DNA of 64,000 nucleotides, from contig CAKPRQ010000004.1 of the NCBI GenBank assembly GCA_934182605.1, positions 55,426 through 119,425 of the forward strand, given 5' to 3'. Shown one piece after another: positions 35,824 through 45,636 of this stretch. Made by a program: the position numbers and the translations under genes. The notes beneath the pieces are model-generated. The model worked only from the letters and a program-made list of their open reading frames with translations, was not told where the DNA came from and did not search any database. Every line of letters begins with the position of its first letter. The stretch's first letter is position 1. The stretch is from an uncultured Clostridia bacterium (GTDB lineage: Bacteria > Bacillota > Clostridia > TANB77 > CAG-508).

Positions 35824-38800
35824 GTGAAAAAAACAATAAACAAGAAAATAGTTGCAACATTATTAATATTATTTATGCTATTAAGTAATATTAGTCCAAT
35901 TTTCGCTGCATCAGGTAGTGGAACATGGGTAGCAGGACAATGGGCTTCATACATATATACTACTGATAATGCAAATAGTAAATTTGGCGTGCTATTGAGA
36001 AATATGACAAATGTTAATACTGGAGAAAAGAAAACAGTATTTTGTTCTCAACATGGTGTAGATATAAAAACAGGAGTAAAAGTAACTGGAAATTATTATA
36101 CGCCAACAAGTGCAATAGTAAAGAAAGCATGTAAAATTGCATATTTTGGATGGTATTCAAAATATGGTGATTATGTACTAAATGGAGGAATTTCAGCAGA
36201 TAAAAAATTACAATATGTTTTAGTGCAACAATTTATATGGGAAACTCTAGGACAAAGTAATGCAACATTTGTAGATAGTAGTATTCAAAGTCAATATGAG
36301 GCTTTAAAAAATACTATAAATTCACAAATTAATAGCACATCTGCAAGACCAAGTTTTGATACAACAACAATTGAACTTAATGCAGGAGATACATATACTG
36401 CAACAGATTCAAATGGAATACTTGCAAGTTATAATAGCATAGATACAACAACAAATGGAATTAGATTCCAACATAATAAAGGAGAAAATACTTTAAGAAT
36501 AACAATAAGTGAAAATTGTGAAGTTGAAAGTTTAAGAGTATCAGATGCAACAACAATTGCTTGGGGGTTAATTAAAGAAGGTACAGAAGATAATGATAGT
36601 ACAATATATTTTGAAATGGATGATGGTGCTCAAGATCAATTATATGCATTACATTATAATGATCCTGTATCACTAGCATTTTCATTAAAAATTAATTTAC
36701 TTGGAAAATTAGAATTAAACAAATTAAATACTAATGGAGATTTAGTTGATGGTTCAGTATTCACAGTTAATGGTCCTGGATACAATGGTGATGTTACAGT
36801 TCAAAATGGAAAAATACTTTTAGAAAAAATCAAAAAAGGTACATATACAATAAAAGAAAAATCAGTTGGAACAGGTTATTTATTAAATATTGAAAGCTAC
36901 AAAGCAGAGGTAAAACCTAACCAAACAACAACACAAGCAATTGTAAATAAGGAACCAACTGGAGAAATTACTTTAACAAAGACTGACAAAAACACAGGAA
37001 ATTCAAATAGAGTAGATGGTATTTCTCATCATGGAGATGTAAACTTAAAAGGAACAGAATATACTCTATATGCAAAAGAAGATATTTATAATGTTAAGAA
37101 AACAATAAAATATTTTTCTAAAGATGAAGAAATTGCAAAATTTACTTTTGATGAGTATGGAAAGGCAACAGTAATTGTAACAAATAAAACAACACCAGCA
37201 AAGTTAAATGTTGAAGGTAGCACTTTAAAAGGTTTGCCTATGGGCAGTTTTTATGCAAAGGAAACCTATGTAGTGGAAGGGTATATGCAAGATACACAAG
37301 AACACACTTATACTTTAAGTTATAAAGATATGAATACACCTGTTATAAAAATAGGCGATACATTAAAAAATACAGTACAAAAAGCAAAATTTGAAGTAAT
37401 TAAAATTTCTACAAATACTAATACAACAGCACCAGTAATTGCAAATGCAGAATTTACTGCAATACTTACAAAATATGTAGATTATTATGGAAGTTTTGAT
37501 GAGGCTAAAAAACATTTAGATCAGTATGCAGAAGATGAATATTCTATATTCAAAACAGGAGCAGATGGACATGGTGTTTCAGGATTACTTGCTTATGGGG
37601 AATATACAGTATATGAAACATATACGCCAAGCGATGAAATAGAAACAGTAGAGCCTTTTTATATAAAAATAGATAGAAATTCTAGTGGGATAATTAAAGA
37701 ATATATTGAAAATGATGCACCATTTGAAAGTTATTTAAAAATGGTAAAAATCGATAAAAATACAGGGAAAAAAGTTACTTTTTCAAATGCAACATTCAAA
37801 TTATATAGATTAAATAAAAATAATGAATGGGAAAAAGTAAAATGTAAAACTGGATTATTCAATACAGATAAATGGAAAACTGATAAAACAGGATTAGCTG
37901 TTACAGAAGATAAATTAAAAGCAGGAACATATAAAATCGACGAAATTGAGCTTCCAACAGGATTCTTACAATTAGAAGATGAATTAACATTTAAAATAAA
38001 TAGAAGTAATAAAACACTTGAATTTGACGAAGATTATGATGCTTATATAACAATTACAGTTGGAAATGAGCAACCTACTGGAACTTTAAAACTAGATAAA
38101 TCAGTAGCAATAAGACAAGATGTCGATACATCACTTATTGATATATCAGATTTAAGTAAAATTAAATTCAAATTAACTGCAAAAGAAAAAATTATTGACT
38201 ATGCAGATGGAAGTACAATTTATGAAAAAGGTCAAGAAGTTGGAACTTATAATCTAACAAAAGAAGGAAAATTAGAAGTTAAGAAACTTCCAATGGGAAA
38301 ATATGAATTAGAAGAAATTGAAACTTTAGATGGTCTTGTATTAGATAATACAAAACACGAAATTGTATTTAAACAAGAAGATACAAAAACTAAAGTATAT
38401 ACAAATGAAGAAAAATTTGTAAATGATACAACGATTGTTGAATTTTCAAAAACAGATATTACTGGAGATAAAGAACTAAAAGGTGCTACATTAACAGTAA
38501 CAGATAATAATGGAAATGTTATTGATAGATGGGTATCAGGAGAAAAAACACATAAGATAGAAGGATTAAAAGCTGGAGAAAAATATACATTAAAAGAAGA
38601 AATACAAGTAGATTCTTATGTTAAAGCAACAGATATAGAATTTACAGTAGAAAATACAAAAGAAATTCAAAAAGTAACTATGATAGATAAAGTTGTTAAT
38701 ATGAGTAAAGTCGATATTGGTGGAAATGAAATAGAAGGAGCAGAAATGCAAGTTTTAGATCATGAAGGCAATATAGTAGATGAATGGGTGTCAGGAAAAG

Positions 38801-39651
38801 AGGCTCATAAAATAAGTGGTTTAGAAGAAGGAAAATCTTATATATTACATGAAGAAGTTTGTGTAGATGGATTTGTAAAAGCAACAGATATTGAATTTGA
38901 AGTAAGCTATGACAAAGAAACACAACATTTAGAAATGGTAGATAAAATTGTAGATGTTACAAAAACTGATATGGTAAATGGCGAAGAAGTTGAAGGTGCT
39001 AAATTAGTAGTAACAGATAAAGAAGGCAATGAAATTGATAAATGGACTTCAACTAAAGAGCCACATCATGTTGTAGGTTTAGAAGAAGGAAAAACTTACG
39101 TATTAACTGAAACCACTTGTCCGTATGGATACGAAATTGCAGAAAGCATAACATTTACAGTAACTACTGACAAAGAGACACAATTAATCGAGATGAAAGA
39201 TATGCCAATATTAAAATCAATTCAAGTAGAAAAAATTGATAAAGATACTGGAGAACATATTAAATCTAATAAATTTACATTTGGAATATTTGAAGATGAA
39301 GAATGTACTAAATTAATCAAAGAAGCAGGTGCAAATGAATTTGAAGGAACTGCATTATTTGAGAATTTAAGATATGGTACATTTTATATCAAGGAACTAA
39401 AAGCTCCGTTAGGATATAAACTTTCTGATCAAGTTGTAAAAATTGAAATTAATGATGAGGGTGTATTTGCTGATGGTGTTTCACTAGAAGAAACAGAAGG
39501 CATATATAGTTTTGTATATTACAATTCATTACTACCAGCTGTTCAAACAGGAAATGAAACAAATTATGCTTTATTATTAGGCATTGCAACAATTGCAGCA
39601 GTAGGTATTATAGGGGGAACTATATTACTTAAACATAAGAAAAATAATTAG
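35824..39651 (+). CDS. thioester-domain adhesin with CnaB/SpaA repeats
   Basis: 1,275 residues beginning at GTG after AAAGGAGAATG. A signal peptide (about 1-30) is followed by a TED/TQXA-type thioester domain (about 30-290), with cysteine in VFCSQHGVD and glutamine in QQFIWETLGQ. These would form an internal Cys-Gln thioester for covalent host binding. Then come about eight CnaB/SpaA isopeptide domains. Three in tandem near 870-1125 are visibly duplicated ('GAxxxVxDxxGNxxDxWxSxxxxHxxxGLxxGxxYxLxE'). The sorting signal is LLPAVQTGNE, a hydrophobic helix and KHKKNN. Each CnaB start has a Lys and a conserved Glu (YxLxE) as needed for isopeptide bonds. It is probably a pilus-like fibre anchored by the class B sortase in the same element. 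Confidence 0.9.
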   Translation: MKKTINKKIVATLLILFMLLSNISPIFAASGSGTWVAGQWASYIYTTDNANSKFGVLLRNMTNVNTGEKKTVFCSQHGVDIKTGVKVTGNYYTPTSAIVKKACKIAYFGWYSKYGDYVLNGGISADKKLQYVLVQQFIWETLGQSNATFVDSSIQSQYEALKNTINSQINSTSARPSFDTTTIELNAGDTYTATDSNGILASYNSIDTTTNGIRFQHNKGENTLRITISENCEVESLRVSDATTIAWGLIKEGTEDNDSTIYFEMDDGAQDQLYALHYNDPVSLAFSLKINLLGKLELNKLNTNGDLVDGSVFTVNGPGYNGDVTVQNGKILLEKIKKGTYTIKEKSVGTGYLLNIESYKAEVKPNQTTTQAIVNKEPTGEITLTKTDKNTGNSNRVDGISHHGDVNLKGTEYTLYAKEDIYNVKKTIKYFSKDEEIAKFTFDEYGKATVIVTNKTTPAKLNVEGSTLKGLPMGSFYAKETYVVEGYMQDTQEHTYTLSYKDMNTPVIKIGDTLKNTVQKAKFEVIKISTNTNTTAPVIANAEFTAILTKYVDYYGSFDEAKKHLDQYAEDEYSIFKTGADGHGVSGLLAYGEYTVYETYTPSDEIETVEPFYIKIDRNSSGIIKEYIENDAPFESYLKMVKIDKNTGKKVTFSNATFKLYRLNKNNEWEKVKCKTGLFNTDKWKTDKTGLAVTEDKLKAGTYKIDEIELPTGFLQLEDELTFKINRSNKTLEFDEDYDAYITITVGNEQPTGTLKLDKSVAIRQDVDTSLIDISDLSKIKFKLTAKEKIIDYADGSTIYEKGQEVGTYNLTKEGKLEVKKLPMGKYELEEIETLDGLVLDNTKHEIVFKQEDTKTKVYTNEEKFVNDTTIVEFSKTDITGDKELKGATLTVTDNNGNVIDRWVSGEKTHKIEGLKAGEKYTLKEEIQVDSYVKATDIEFTVENTKEIQKVTMIDKVVNMSKVDIGGNEIEGAEMQVLDHEGNIVDEWVSGKEAHKISGLEEGKSYILHEEVCVDGFVKATDIEFEVSYDKETQHLEMVDKIVDVTKTDMVNGEEVEGAKLVVTDKEGNEIDKWTSTKEPHHVVGLEEGKTYVLTETTCPYGYEIAESITFTVTTDKETQLIEMKDMPILKSIQVEKIDKDTGEHIKSNKFTFGIFEDEECTKLIKEAGANEFEGTALFENLRYGTFYIKELKAPLGYKLSDQVVKIEINDEGVFADGVSLEETEGIYSFVYYNSLLPAVQTGNETNYALLLGIATIAAVGIIGGTILLKHKKNN

Positions 39652-39700
39652 AATTGGAGTGGCTTAAAAACCACTCTTTTTCACATTCAAAGGAGGAATT

Positions 39701-40090
39701 TTGGTACACGCAGATATTATATATAGTAATAGAGAAATACAAGAGATATTAAGAAATAAAACAAAAGAAGGTACATTATATTTAATGTATGATGATATAT
39801 TCTTTGAAGAAATCAATAAAAATGAAAATATAAGCAGAGAATTTTATTTGATTTCAAGAAAGATAACAAATCCTATAAATGTTATTAAACACATATCTTT
39901 TAAATTAAAAGATGATTATACAAGTAAAGAGATATATGAGCTAGTTGAGTTGTTACGAAGGAGAACGACAATACTATTAACTTTATTTAATACGAAAGAA
40001 AAAGAATGTGATTTATTATTTATTAGTAATGAATATGATTTAGAATTAGAGCATTATATAAACAACATTCTTGAAATGGAGGATATATAA
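39701..40090 (+). CDS. unknown element protein, 129 aa
   Basis: Not recognised. It starts at TTG after AAAGGAGGA. It is charged and helical, without membrane segment: IYSNREIQEILRNKTKEGTLYLMYDD, REFYLISRKITNPINVIKH, ELVELLRRRTTILLTLF. Its stop overlaps the ATG of the next gene (TAATG). It belongs to the group of genes upstream of virD4 and may be an accessory conjugation protein. Confidence 0.6.
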   Translation: MVHADIIYSNREIQEILRNKTKEGTLYLMYDDIFFEEINKNENISREFYLISRKITNPINVIKHISFKLKDDYTSKEIYELVELLRRRTTILLTLFNTKEKECDLLFISNEYDLELEHYINNILEMEDI

Positions 40091-41157
40091 TGAGTAGTCA
40101 AATTTTAAAATATAAAGATGCTTATTTTTATTCATATATCAAAAGTTTAATAAAAGAATATTCTACGAAACATCAAGATAGAATTTTGATGAAATATGTA
40201 GATTCTGATAGCTTAAAAGAAGATGAGATTTTAAATAATTTAGATAATGAAAAGTTTTTAAGTAATGATAAATTAGAAATTGATATTGTTAAATTTATTG
40301 AAGAATATTTAGTTAAAACAAAAAGCTATATAGACTTTAAAAATAATAAAGTATTTATTTTAGATGATTTACTTAAAAATGCTAAAGGCTATAATGAAAA
40401 AGGCGAAATAGTGGATATAAAGCTAAATTTGAAACAAAAAGAAATAGTTATAAAGCAATATAATGAAAGTTTTGATAATGAAATAAAACAATATATTGAA
40501 AATAATAGTGATGAGTTTGAAGAAATATTTATTGCAAATAATAATATGCAATTTGAAAAATTATTTCCTAAAACATATGTAGAAACATTAAAAGAACAAG
40601 CTATTACTCATTTTAAAACAGATGGTGTAATGGAGGCTGTTAGATATGGTTTAGCATATTCAGAAGAATTGAAATCGGCTATGAGTAGGCAATATGTGAA
40701 TAATAATAAGTTTAAAACATTGCTTGTATTTAATAATAATAAAAACATTTTAGGATTAACAAAAGAGAATTTTAAAGAAGAAACAAAAGAGCAAGAAATT
40801 GAGAAAACACAAGAGAAACAAAAAAATGAAAAACAAAAGATAAAAGAAAAAAATATAACATCTATCTTCATTACTTTATCAGGTAATGAAAAAGAAACCT
40901 ATAAAGGAATTTATTTACCAATATCAGATGAAAATGTTTTATATATTCCAAAGCAATTATATAAAAAGAATAATGACAGAATTGAAATACTAGATAACAA
41001 AAGAAATGCAGCGACTATTAGTGAATACAAAATTGATAATGAAGAACATAAGAAAACTTGGATTGCAAAAATCGGAATTGATGAATTTTATCATAAATAT
41101 TATCGATTATATGAAATTCAAAAAGAAAAAGAGGTGATGGCTTATGCAGGCAACTAA
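40090..41157 (+). CDS. unknown element protein upstream of conjugation genes, 355 aa
   Basis: Not recognised. It is long, highly charged and helical, with a Lys/Glu coiled-coil-like stretch at about 225-255 (EETKEQEIEKTQEKQKNEKQ). A C-terminal beta-rich part has KNITSIFITLSGNEKETYKGIYLPISDENVLYIPKQLYKKN and EILDNKRNAATISEY. The gene start overlaps the previous stop, and its end overlaps the next gene by 14 bases. It probably works with the following protein in preparing DNA for the coupling ATPase. This is inference from position only. Confidence 0.55.
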   Translation: MSSQILKYKDAYFYSYIKSLIKEYSTKHQDRILMKYVDSDSLKEDEILNNLDNEKFLSNDKLEIDIVKFIEEYLVKTKSYIDFKNNKVFILDDLLKNAKGYNEKGEIVDIKLNLKQKEIVIKQYNESFDNEIKQYIENNSDEFEEIFIANNNMQFEKLFPKTYVETLKEQAITHFKTDGVMEAVRYGLAYSEELKSAMSRQYVNNNKFKTLLVFNNNKNILGLTKENFKEETKEQEIEKTQEKQKNEKQKIKEKNITSIFITLSGNEKETYKGIYLPISDENVLYIPKQLYKKNNDRIEILDNKRNAATISEYKIDNEEHKKTWIAKIGIDEFYHKYYRLYEIQKEKEVMAYAGN

Positions 41158-42373
41158 TAAAAGTGATGCAACACAGGTTTATGAAGGTGCTGTAAAATCA
41201 TCAAGAACAGGTGCAAAAGGAACATTAAAGTATATTCTAAAACCACTTACTATATTTGGCTATCATTACTTTATTGAAGGCATAAGAGCAGTTCAAAAAG
41301 ATGGACCAACAAAAGAATTAGAGAAAATTACTAATTTATCTTATGAAGAAACAATAAAAGTAATGGAAAAATGCCAACAAGATGGTGTTAGAGTAGTTGC
41401 AACAGAGAGAACATTAGAAAAAGAAAATAGTGAGTTTAGTAAGAAAAAATCACTATATCAACAAAAGAAAATAACCAAATACGCAAGAAGAATAAAACAT
41501 TTAAGTAATTTTAAAGCAGATCATCCTAAAGTCGCTAAAATTCTTCAAATGGAGTCGGCAATAAAAAGGAATGTATCAAAACAAAAGGAAGAACAAATAA
41601 AGCATAAAAATAAACATTATAACGTTTATTTTAATAAATCTAAAAGGGATTATATGTCTGCTAGAATTGCTGATGTAATTGAATTAAGAACTGGTATTTC
41701 ACAAAAGTTATTTGATGAAACAACAGGTAAAGCAATAGAAAATTTACAAAAAGAAGGAAAAGTAAAACTAAATTCACAACAACTGGAGGAATTTTCTAAA
41801 GAATACAAACTTCATGAATTTGGAAGTGTAGATCCAGATAAATTTAAAAAAGATTATTGCATTCATGAACTACCATTTTCAGCTTATATGAGTATTAAAG
41901 ATGACTTGGAAGCTACTGATATTCAATATGCTGCAAAAGTAACTAAAGACAATGATGATAAAGAAATTATTAATATCTATATGGATAATAATGATTTAGA
42001 AAGATATTGTGAATTAGGCTTTAATAATTATGGAAAAATAAAAGTTTATGGTAGTGAAAATAAAAATTTGCAGTGGAGTATTAATTCACAAGATGAATTA
42101 GTAACATTTACAACTAAAATTGGTAAAGATGAAAGAGAAACATATTCTAAATTAAGTGGTAAAAACTATGTTATGAAAAGGCAGGATAATGAATGCTTGT
42201 GGACAGTTTTGAAAAAAGATTTAGAAGAATTGGTTGAAACGGAAAAAAAAAGAGATGTAGTAGGTGAGGAATTAGAAAAATATCACATACTAGAAAATAA
42301 TATTGAACTTACTGATAATACTAAAGAGATAGAAGTTGATTTGGATGTAGAAAAAGAGGTAGGTGATGATTAG
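41144..42373 (+). CDS. PcfB/DUF3801-like accessory protein next to VirD4, tentative
   Basis: 409 residues. The N-terminal half (YEETIKVMEKCQQDGVRVVATERTLEKENSEFSKKKSLYQQKK) looks like PcfB/DUF3801 proteins, which are normally encoded just before VirD4-type coupling ATPases. The rest is mixed helix/strand with repeats of acidic and basic runs. It ends 2 bases before virD4, so the two are co-translated. In known systems PcfB-type proteins link the relaxosome to the coupling protein. The family call rests on position and a short stretch. Confidence 0.5.
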   Translation: MQATNKSDATQVYEGAVKSSRTGAKGTLKYILKPLTIFGYHYFIEGIRAVQKDGPTKELEKITNLSYEETIKVMEKCQQDGVRVVATERTLEKENSEFSKKKSLYQQKKITKYARRIKHLSNFKADHPKVAKILQMESAIKRNVSKQKEEQIKHKNKHYNVYFNKSKRDYMSARIADVIELRTGISQKLFDETTGKAIENLQKEGKVKLNSQQLEEFSKEYKLHEFGSVDPDKFKKDYCIHELPFSAYMSIKDDLEATDIQYAAKVTKDNDDKEIINIYMDNNDLERYCELGFNNYGKIKVYGSENKNLQWSINSQDELVTFTTKIGKDERETYSKLSGKNYVMKRQDNECLWTVLKKDLEELVETEKKRDVVGEELEKYHILENNIELTDNTKEIEVDLDVEKEVGDD

Positions 42374-42375
42374 AA

Positions 42376-44354
42376 TTGCTTGTTAAGAAGCAGAAAAAAA
42401 ATTCGTTTATCATTCTATCTATCGTATTTATTATAATATTCTACTATATGCTAAGAGTAACAACATTGGTAGAATTGAATAATGGTAATTGGAGTTTTGA
42501 GATATTTTCCACTTGCCTAAATGAGTTATATAAAATAGCCACACCAATATCATTTACAACTAATAACGTTGTGATGTCATTAGGTGTGGTCTTTTTTGTT
42601 TTAATGCTATATGAAACATACAAAATGCAAAACAAGAAAAACATTCAAGAAAATACATATCGGTTCTGCAGAATGGAAAAGTCCAAAAGATATTAAATAC
42701 AAGAGAGATAAGAATTTTGAAAACAATATGATTCTTACTCAAACAGAACTTGTTTCTAAAAATATGAAAAAAAGTGGAATGAATAGACATGTCATTTTAC
42801 TTGGACGTCCTGGAACTCGGCAAATCAAGATATTATTTTAAGCCCAATATTTTAAGTGCAAATGGCTCTATAATTGTTACTGATCCAAAGCGGTGAGCTC
42901 CTTCGTGATTGTGGTAATTCACTAAAGAAAAAAGGTTATACAATTAAGGTATTAAATTTAGATGAGAAAAGTCATTCAAATCATTATAATCCTATTGTAT
43001 ATGTTAAAAAGCAAGAAACATTTTATGATGTTTTAGAATATGAAGATAACCACCAAATACAAGAAGATGATGTAATGACATTAATAAATACTTTAATTGC
43101 AAATACTAAAGTTGAAGGTATAGATAGTACAACAGGAGATCCGTTTTGGATTAAAGCAGAAATGATTTATCTTCAAGCATTGTTTTATTATGTAATAAGA
43201 CACTATGATAGGGGACACCAAAATTTTACTACTATTTTAAAATTAATAAGATTAAGTAGTCCAAACAATAATGGTGTGTCAGAGCTTGATAGTCTATTCA
43301 TTGAATGGGAGGCAATAGAGCCGGATGCAATTGGTGTAAAACAATATAAGCATTTTAAAGTTGCAGCAGGAACACCTAAAATGATGAGTACAATTATAAT
43401 GACAGCAACAGCTAGACTTGCAGTATTTAATATTAAAGAAATACACGAATTAACAGATGATGATGATATGGAACTTGAAAGAATTGGTATGCCATTAGAT
43501 GACAATGATCCAATTTTGAAAGAAATAAATGAGAACTCTGAAAAGAAAGTTGGTAATGGTAAAATTGCAATATTTGTAATTACAAAACCAAGCGATCGGA
43601 ACATTCTCATTTTTAGCAAGTATATTCTATTCACAAGTATTTGCAATGATTGATGAAAATGCAAAAAAATGTGGTGGAAGTTTGCCAACACCATTAGAGA
43701 TTTATATGGATGAGTGGGCACAACTACGGAGAAATACCAAGATTTGTTGAAGAACTTGCTTATTTAAGAGGTTTAAATGTTGGAATAACAATAGGTCTTC
43801 AATCATTAAGCCAATTAAAGAAAAAATATAAAGATAGTTGGGAATCAGTTTTAGATTGTGTAGATTCTATATTATTTTTAGGAAGTTCAGCAAAAGAAAG
43901 TTTAGAGTATATTGTATCTTTGCTTGGTAAAAAAACTTGGTACAAAAAATCTACTGGTAGAACTTTCTCGAAACAGGGTTCATCTAGTACAAATTGGGAT
44001 GTTGTAGGTAGAGAACTTGCAACATTAGATGAATTGTCAGTTATGCCTAGTGGCTATTGTGTATTATTTATTGCAAGAGTGGGTGCTTTTTATTCAAAAT
44101 TATTTGATTTAAAAAGACATCCTAATTATTCAGAACTTTATGAACCATGGGCTAAAAACATTGAAAAAATATATAACCATAAAAAAGAATTGGAATATCA
44201 AATAAATTCTAATTATAAATTACTTTGTGATTTAGGTCTTGAATTTGCAAGACCAGTTGAAAAACTAAAGATAGAAAATGTTAATGATAACGAATTGAAA
44301 AAATTGTATAAAACAGAAATTATACAGTATGAAGATTTTAAATTTAATAATTAA
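42376..44354 (+). CDS. virD4: VirD4/TraG-type coupling ATPase, needs +1 shifts at five CGG triplets
   Basis: With five single-base skips (42661, 42818, 42891, 43597, 43727) the gene gives one 657-residue protein, a normal size. It has two N-terminal membrane helices (about 8-30 and 55-78), ENTYGSAEWKSPKDI, Walker A ILLGRPGTGKSRYYFKPN, VTDPKGELLRDCG, the middle helical domain, and Walker B YMDEWAQLGEIPRFVEELAY. The C-terminal motif is ITIGLQSLSQLKKKY. In the literal frame it stops at 42694-42696 and every later piece is short. All five skips restore glycine, including the last glycine of Walker A. It delivers the relaxase-DNA complex to the type IV channel. The start is TTG. Confidence 0.9.
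42661..42663 (+). other. in-frame CGG at +1 frame change (virD4, site 1)
   Basis: TAT-C-GGT; reading Tyr-Gly gives NTYGSAEWKSP, the usual start of the VirD4 cytoplasmic domain. Confidence 0.85.
42818..42820 (+). other. in-frame CGG at +1 frame change (virD4, site 2, Walker A)
   Basis: ACT-C-GGC; reading Thr-Gly completes the Walker A motif GRPGTGKS. Without the skip the P-loop cannot be made. Confidence 0.9.
42891..42893 (+). other. in-frame CGG at +1 frame change (virD4, site 3)
   Basis: AAG-C-GGT; reading Lys-Gly gives the conserved DPKGELL. The literal frame has TGA as the very next codon. Confidence 0.9.
43597..43599 (+). other. in-frame CGG at +1 frame change (virD4, site 4)
   Basis: GAT-C-GGA; reading Asp-Gly gives TKPSDGTFSFLAS, which continues into the Walker B region. 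Confidence 0.85.
43727..43729 (+). other. in-frame CGG at +1 frame change (virD4, site 5)
   Basis: CTA-C-GGA; reading Leu-Gly gives DEWAQLGEIPRF, the conserved stretch after Walker B of coupling proteins. Confidence 0.9.
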
Positions 44355-44385
44355 AATTGGGGGATAACCTTGAACTTGCATTATA

Positions 44386-44410
44386 AAGTTTGAGATTATC
44401 TCTCAAACTT
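44386..44410 (+). terminator. hairpin between virD4 and the pilin-like gene
   Basis: A perfect 10-bp stem AAGTTTGAGA/TCTCAAACTT with a 5-base loop. No good T-tract follows, so it may be a processing or attenuation signal rather than a full terminator. Confidence 0.5.
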
Positions 44411-44453
44411 ATTGTGCCTAAAATAGAGGTAATCTTCCAGAAATGGAGGATTT

Positions 44454-44786
44454 ATGAATTTAGTAAAAAAAATTAAAGAGAATAGAAAAGTAAATAAATT
44501 AAAAGAAAAAATCACAGTTTTAACTGGAGCAATAGGAAGTAGCATGATACTTTTAACATCAAGAGTATATGCTGATTCAAATACAGGATCTATTGATTCA
44601 TTCATCAATTTTGCTTGTGATTGGCTAACCAAAATTGGTGGTGTTATTGCTTTAGTAGGTGGAGTTATGTTTGCTTTAGGTTGGCAAAGAGAAGATGCAG
44701 AAGGAAAGTCAAGAGGGTTAATGACCTTAATGGCTGGATTTATGCTTGTTGCTATTGCACAGTCTAAAAACTTATTTGGACTATAA
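44454..44786 (+). CDS. Maff2/VirB2-like small membrane protein
   Basis: 110 residues with a basic start, a signal-like helix ITVLTGAIGSSMILLTSRVYA and two further hydrophobic segments (WLTKIGGVIALVGGVMFALGW and GLMTLMAGFMLVAIAQS) separated by a short basic loop (QREDAEGKSRG). This is the pattern of Maff2-family proteins of Tn1549-like elements and of VirB2/TrbC pilins. It is placed between virD4 and virB6, exactly where the family occurs. It probably forms part of the conjugation channel. The site is AATGGAGG. Confidence 0.8.
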   Translation: MNLVKKIKENRKVNKLKEKITVLTGAIGSSMILLTSRVYADSNTGSIDSFINFACDWLTKIGGVIALVGGVMFALGWQREDAEGKSRGLMTLMAGFMLVAIAQSKNLFGL

Positions 44787-44804
44787 GAAGGGGGAATCTA
44801 ATAA

Positions 44805-45633
44805 TTGGATGGAATAATTAGACTTCTATATAGTTTCAAATTTTCAGTATTTGGGGTTGAAATGGATAGTGGAAATCTAATAGGCTCGGTACAAAAATTA
44901 ACTAATTTTTCAAGTGTTCAAAGTATTAATATTTGGAGTATTGGAAAAGCAGTTAATAATGTTATAGTTCCAATTGCATTAAGTTTGCTTATACTTTTCT
45001 TTATGATTAACTTAATAAAAAAAGCAATGGAAGTAGATAGAATAAGTTGGGAAAGAATTGCAATGTCATTTGTATCTTTCCTTTTATTAAAATATTTTAT
45101 ACAAAATGGATATACATTTTTATCTACGATTATGAATATTGTAAATGATATTTTTGTGAGTGTAACAAATGCTATAAGTAATAGTAATTCAACTATTAAT
45201 GTAGCAGACACATTAATAAATGCAGTTCCAGATGGTTGGATAGATAGTATTATGACATATCGGATTGTATTTAATATTATTCATTCCATTTATGACTACA
45301 ATTGTTCAAATATTAACTCAAATATTTTTAAGAGTAGTAAAGCTAATATTGTGTTTTGCCTTTGCTCCAATACCAATTGCTCTTGCAGCTGATGATGAAG
45401 GTAGAGGCAAAGCAGTTCAATATTTCTTATTCTCGGCAAGTGTGGGATTAGAGGCAGTTATAATCTATATTGCAACAAATATTTATGCAATAGGTCTTTC
45501 GGGATTAAGTAGTACAGTAGGTTCTACAAGTGCAATATCAACAATTGTTGCAATGCTATTTTTAAATGGAATGTATTTAGCAGTAATACAATATGGTAGC
45601 CAATTTGCAGAAAGATTAACAGGAGGTCATTAG
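44805..45633 (+). CDS. VirB6/TrbL-like conjugal membrane protein, needs +1 shift at a CGG triplet
   Basis: With one skip at 45261 the gene gives 275 residues with about six membrane segments: VIVPIALSLLILFFMINLI, SWERIAMSFVSFLLLKYF, GLYLILFIPFMTTIVQILTQIF, LILCFAFAPIPIALA, GLEAVIIYIATNIYAIGL and STIVAMLFLNGMYLAVI. This is the VirB6/TrbL-like component of Gram-positive conjugation systems. In the literal frame the protein would end in a non-hydrophobic, cysteine-asparagine-rich run (CLCSNTNCSCS), clearly out of frame. TTG start after AAGGGGGA. Confidence 0.88.
45261..45263 (+). other. in-frame CGG at +1 frame change (virB6-like gene)
   Basis: TAT-C-GGA; reading Tyr-Gly gives SIMTYGLYLILFIPF and restores the third hydrophobic segment. 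Confidence 0.85.
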
Positions 45634-45636
45634 AAG

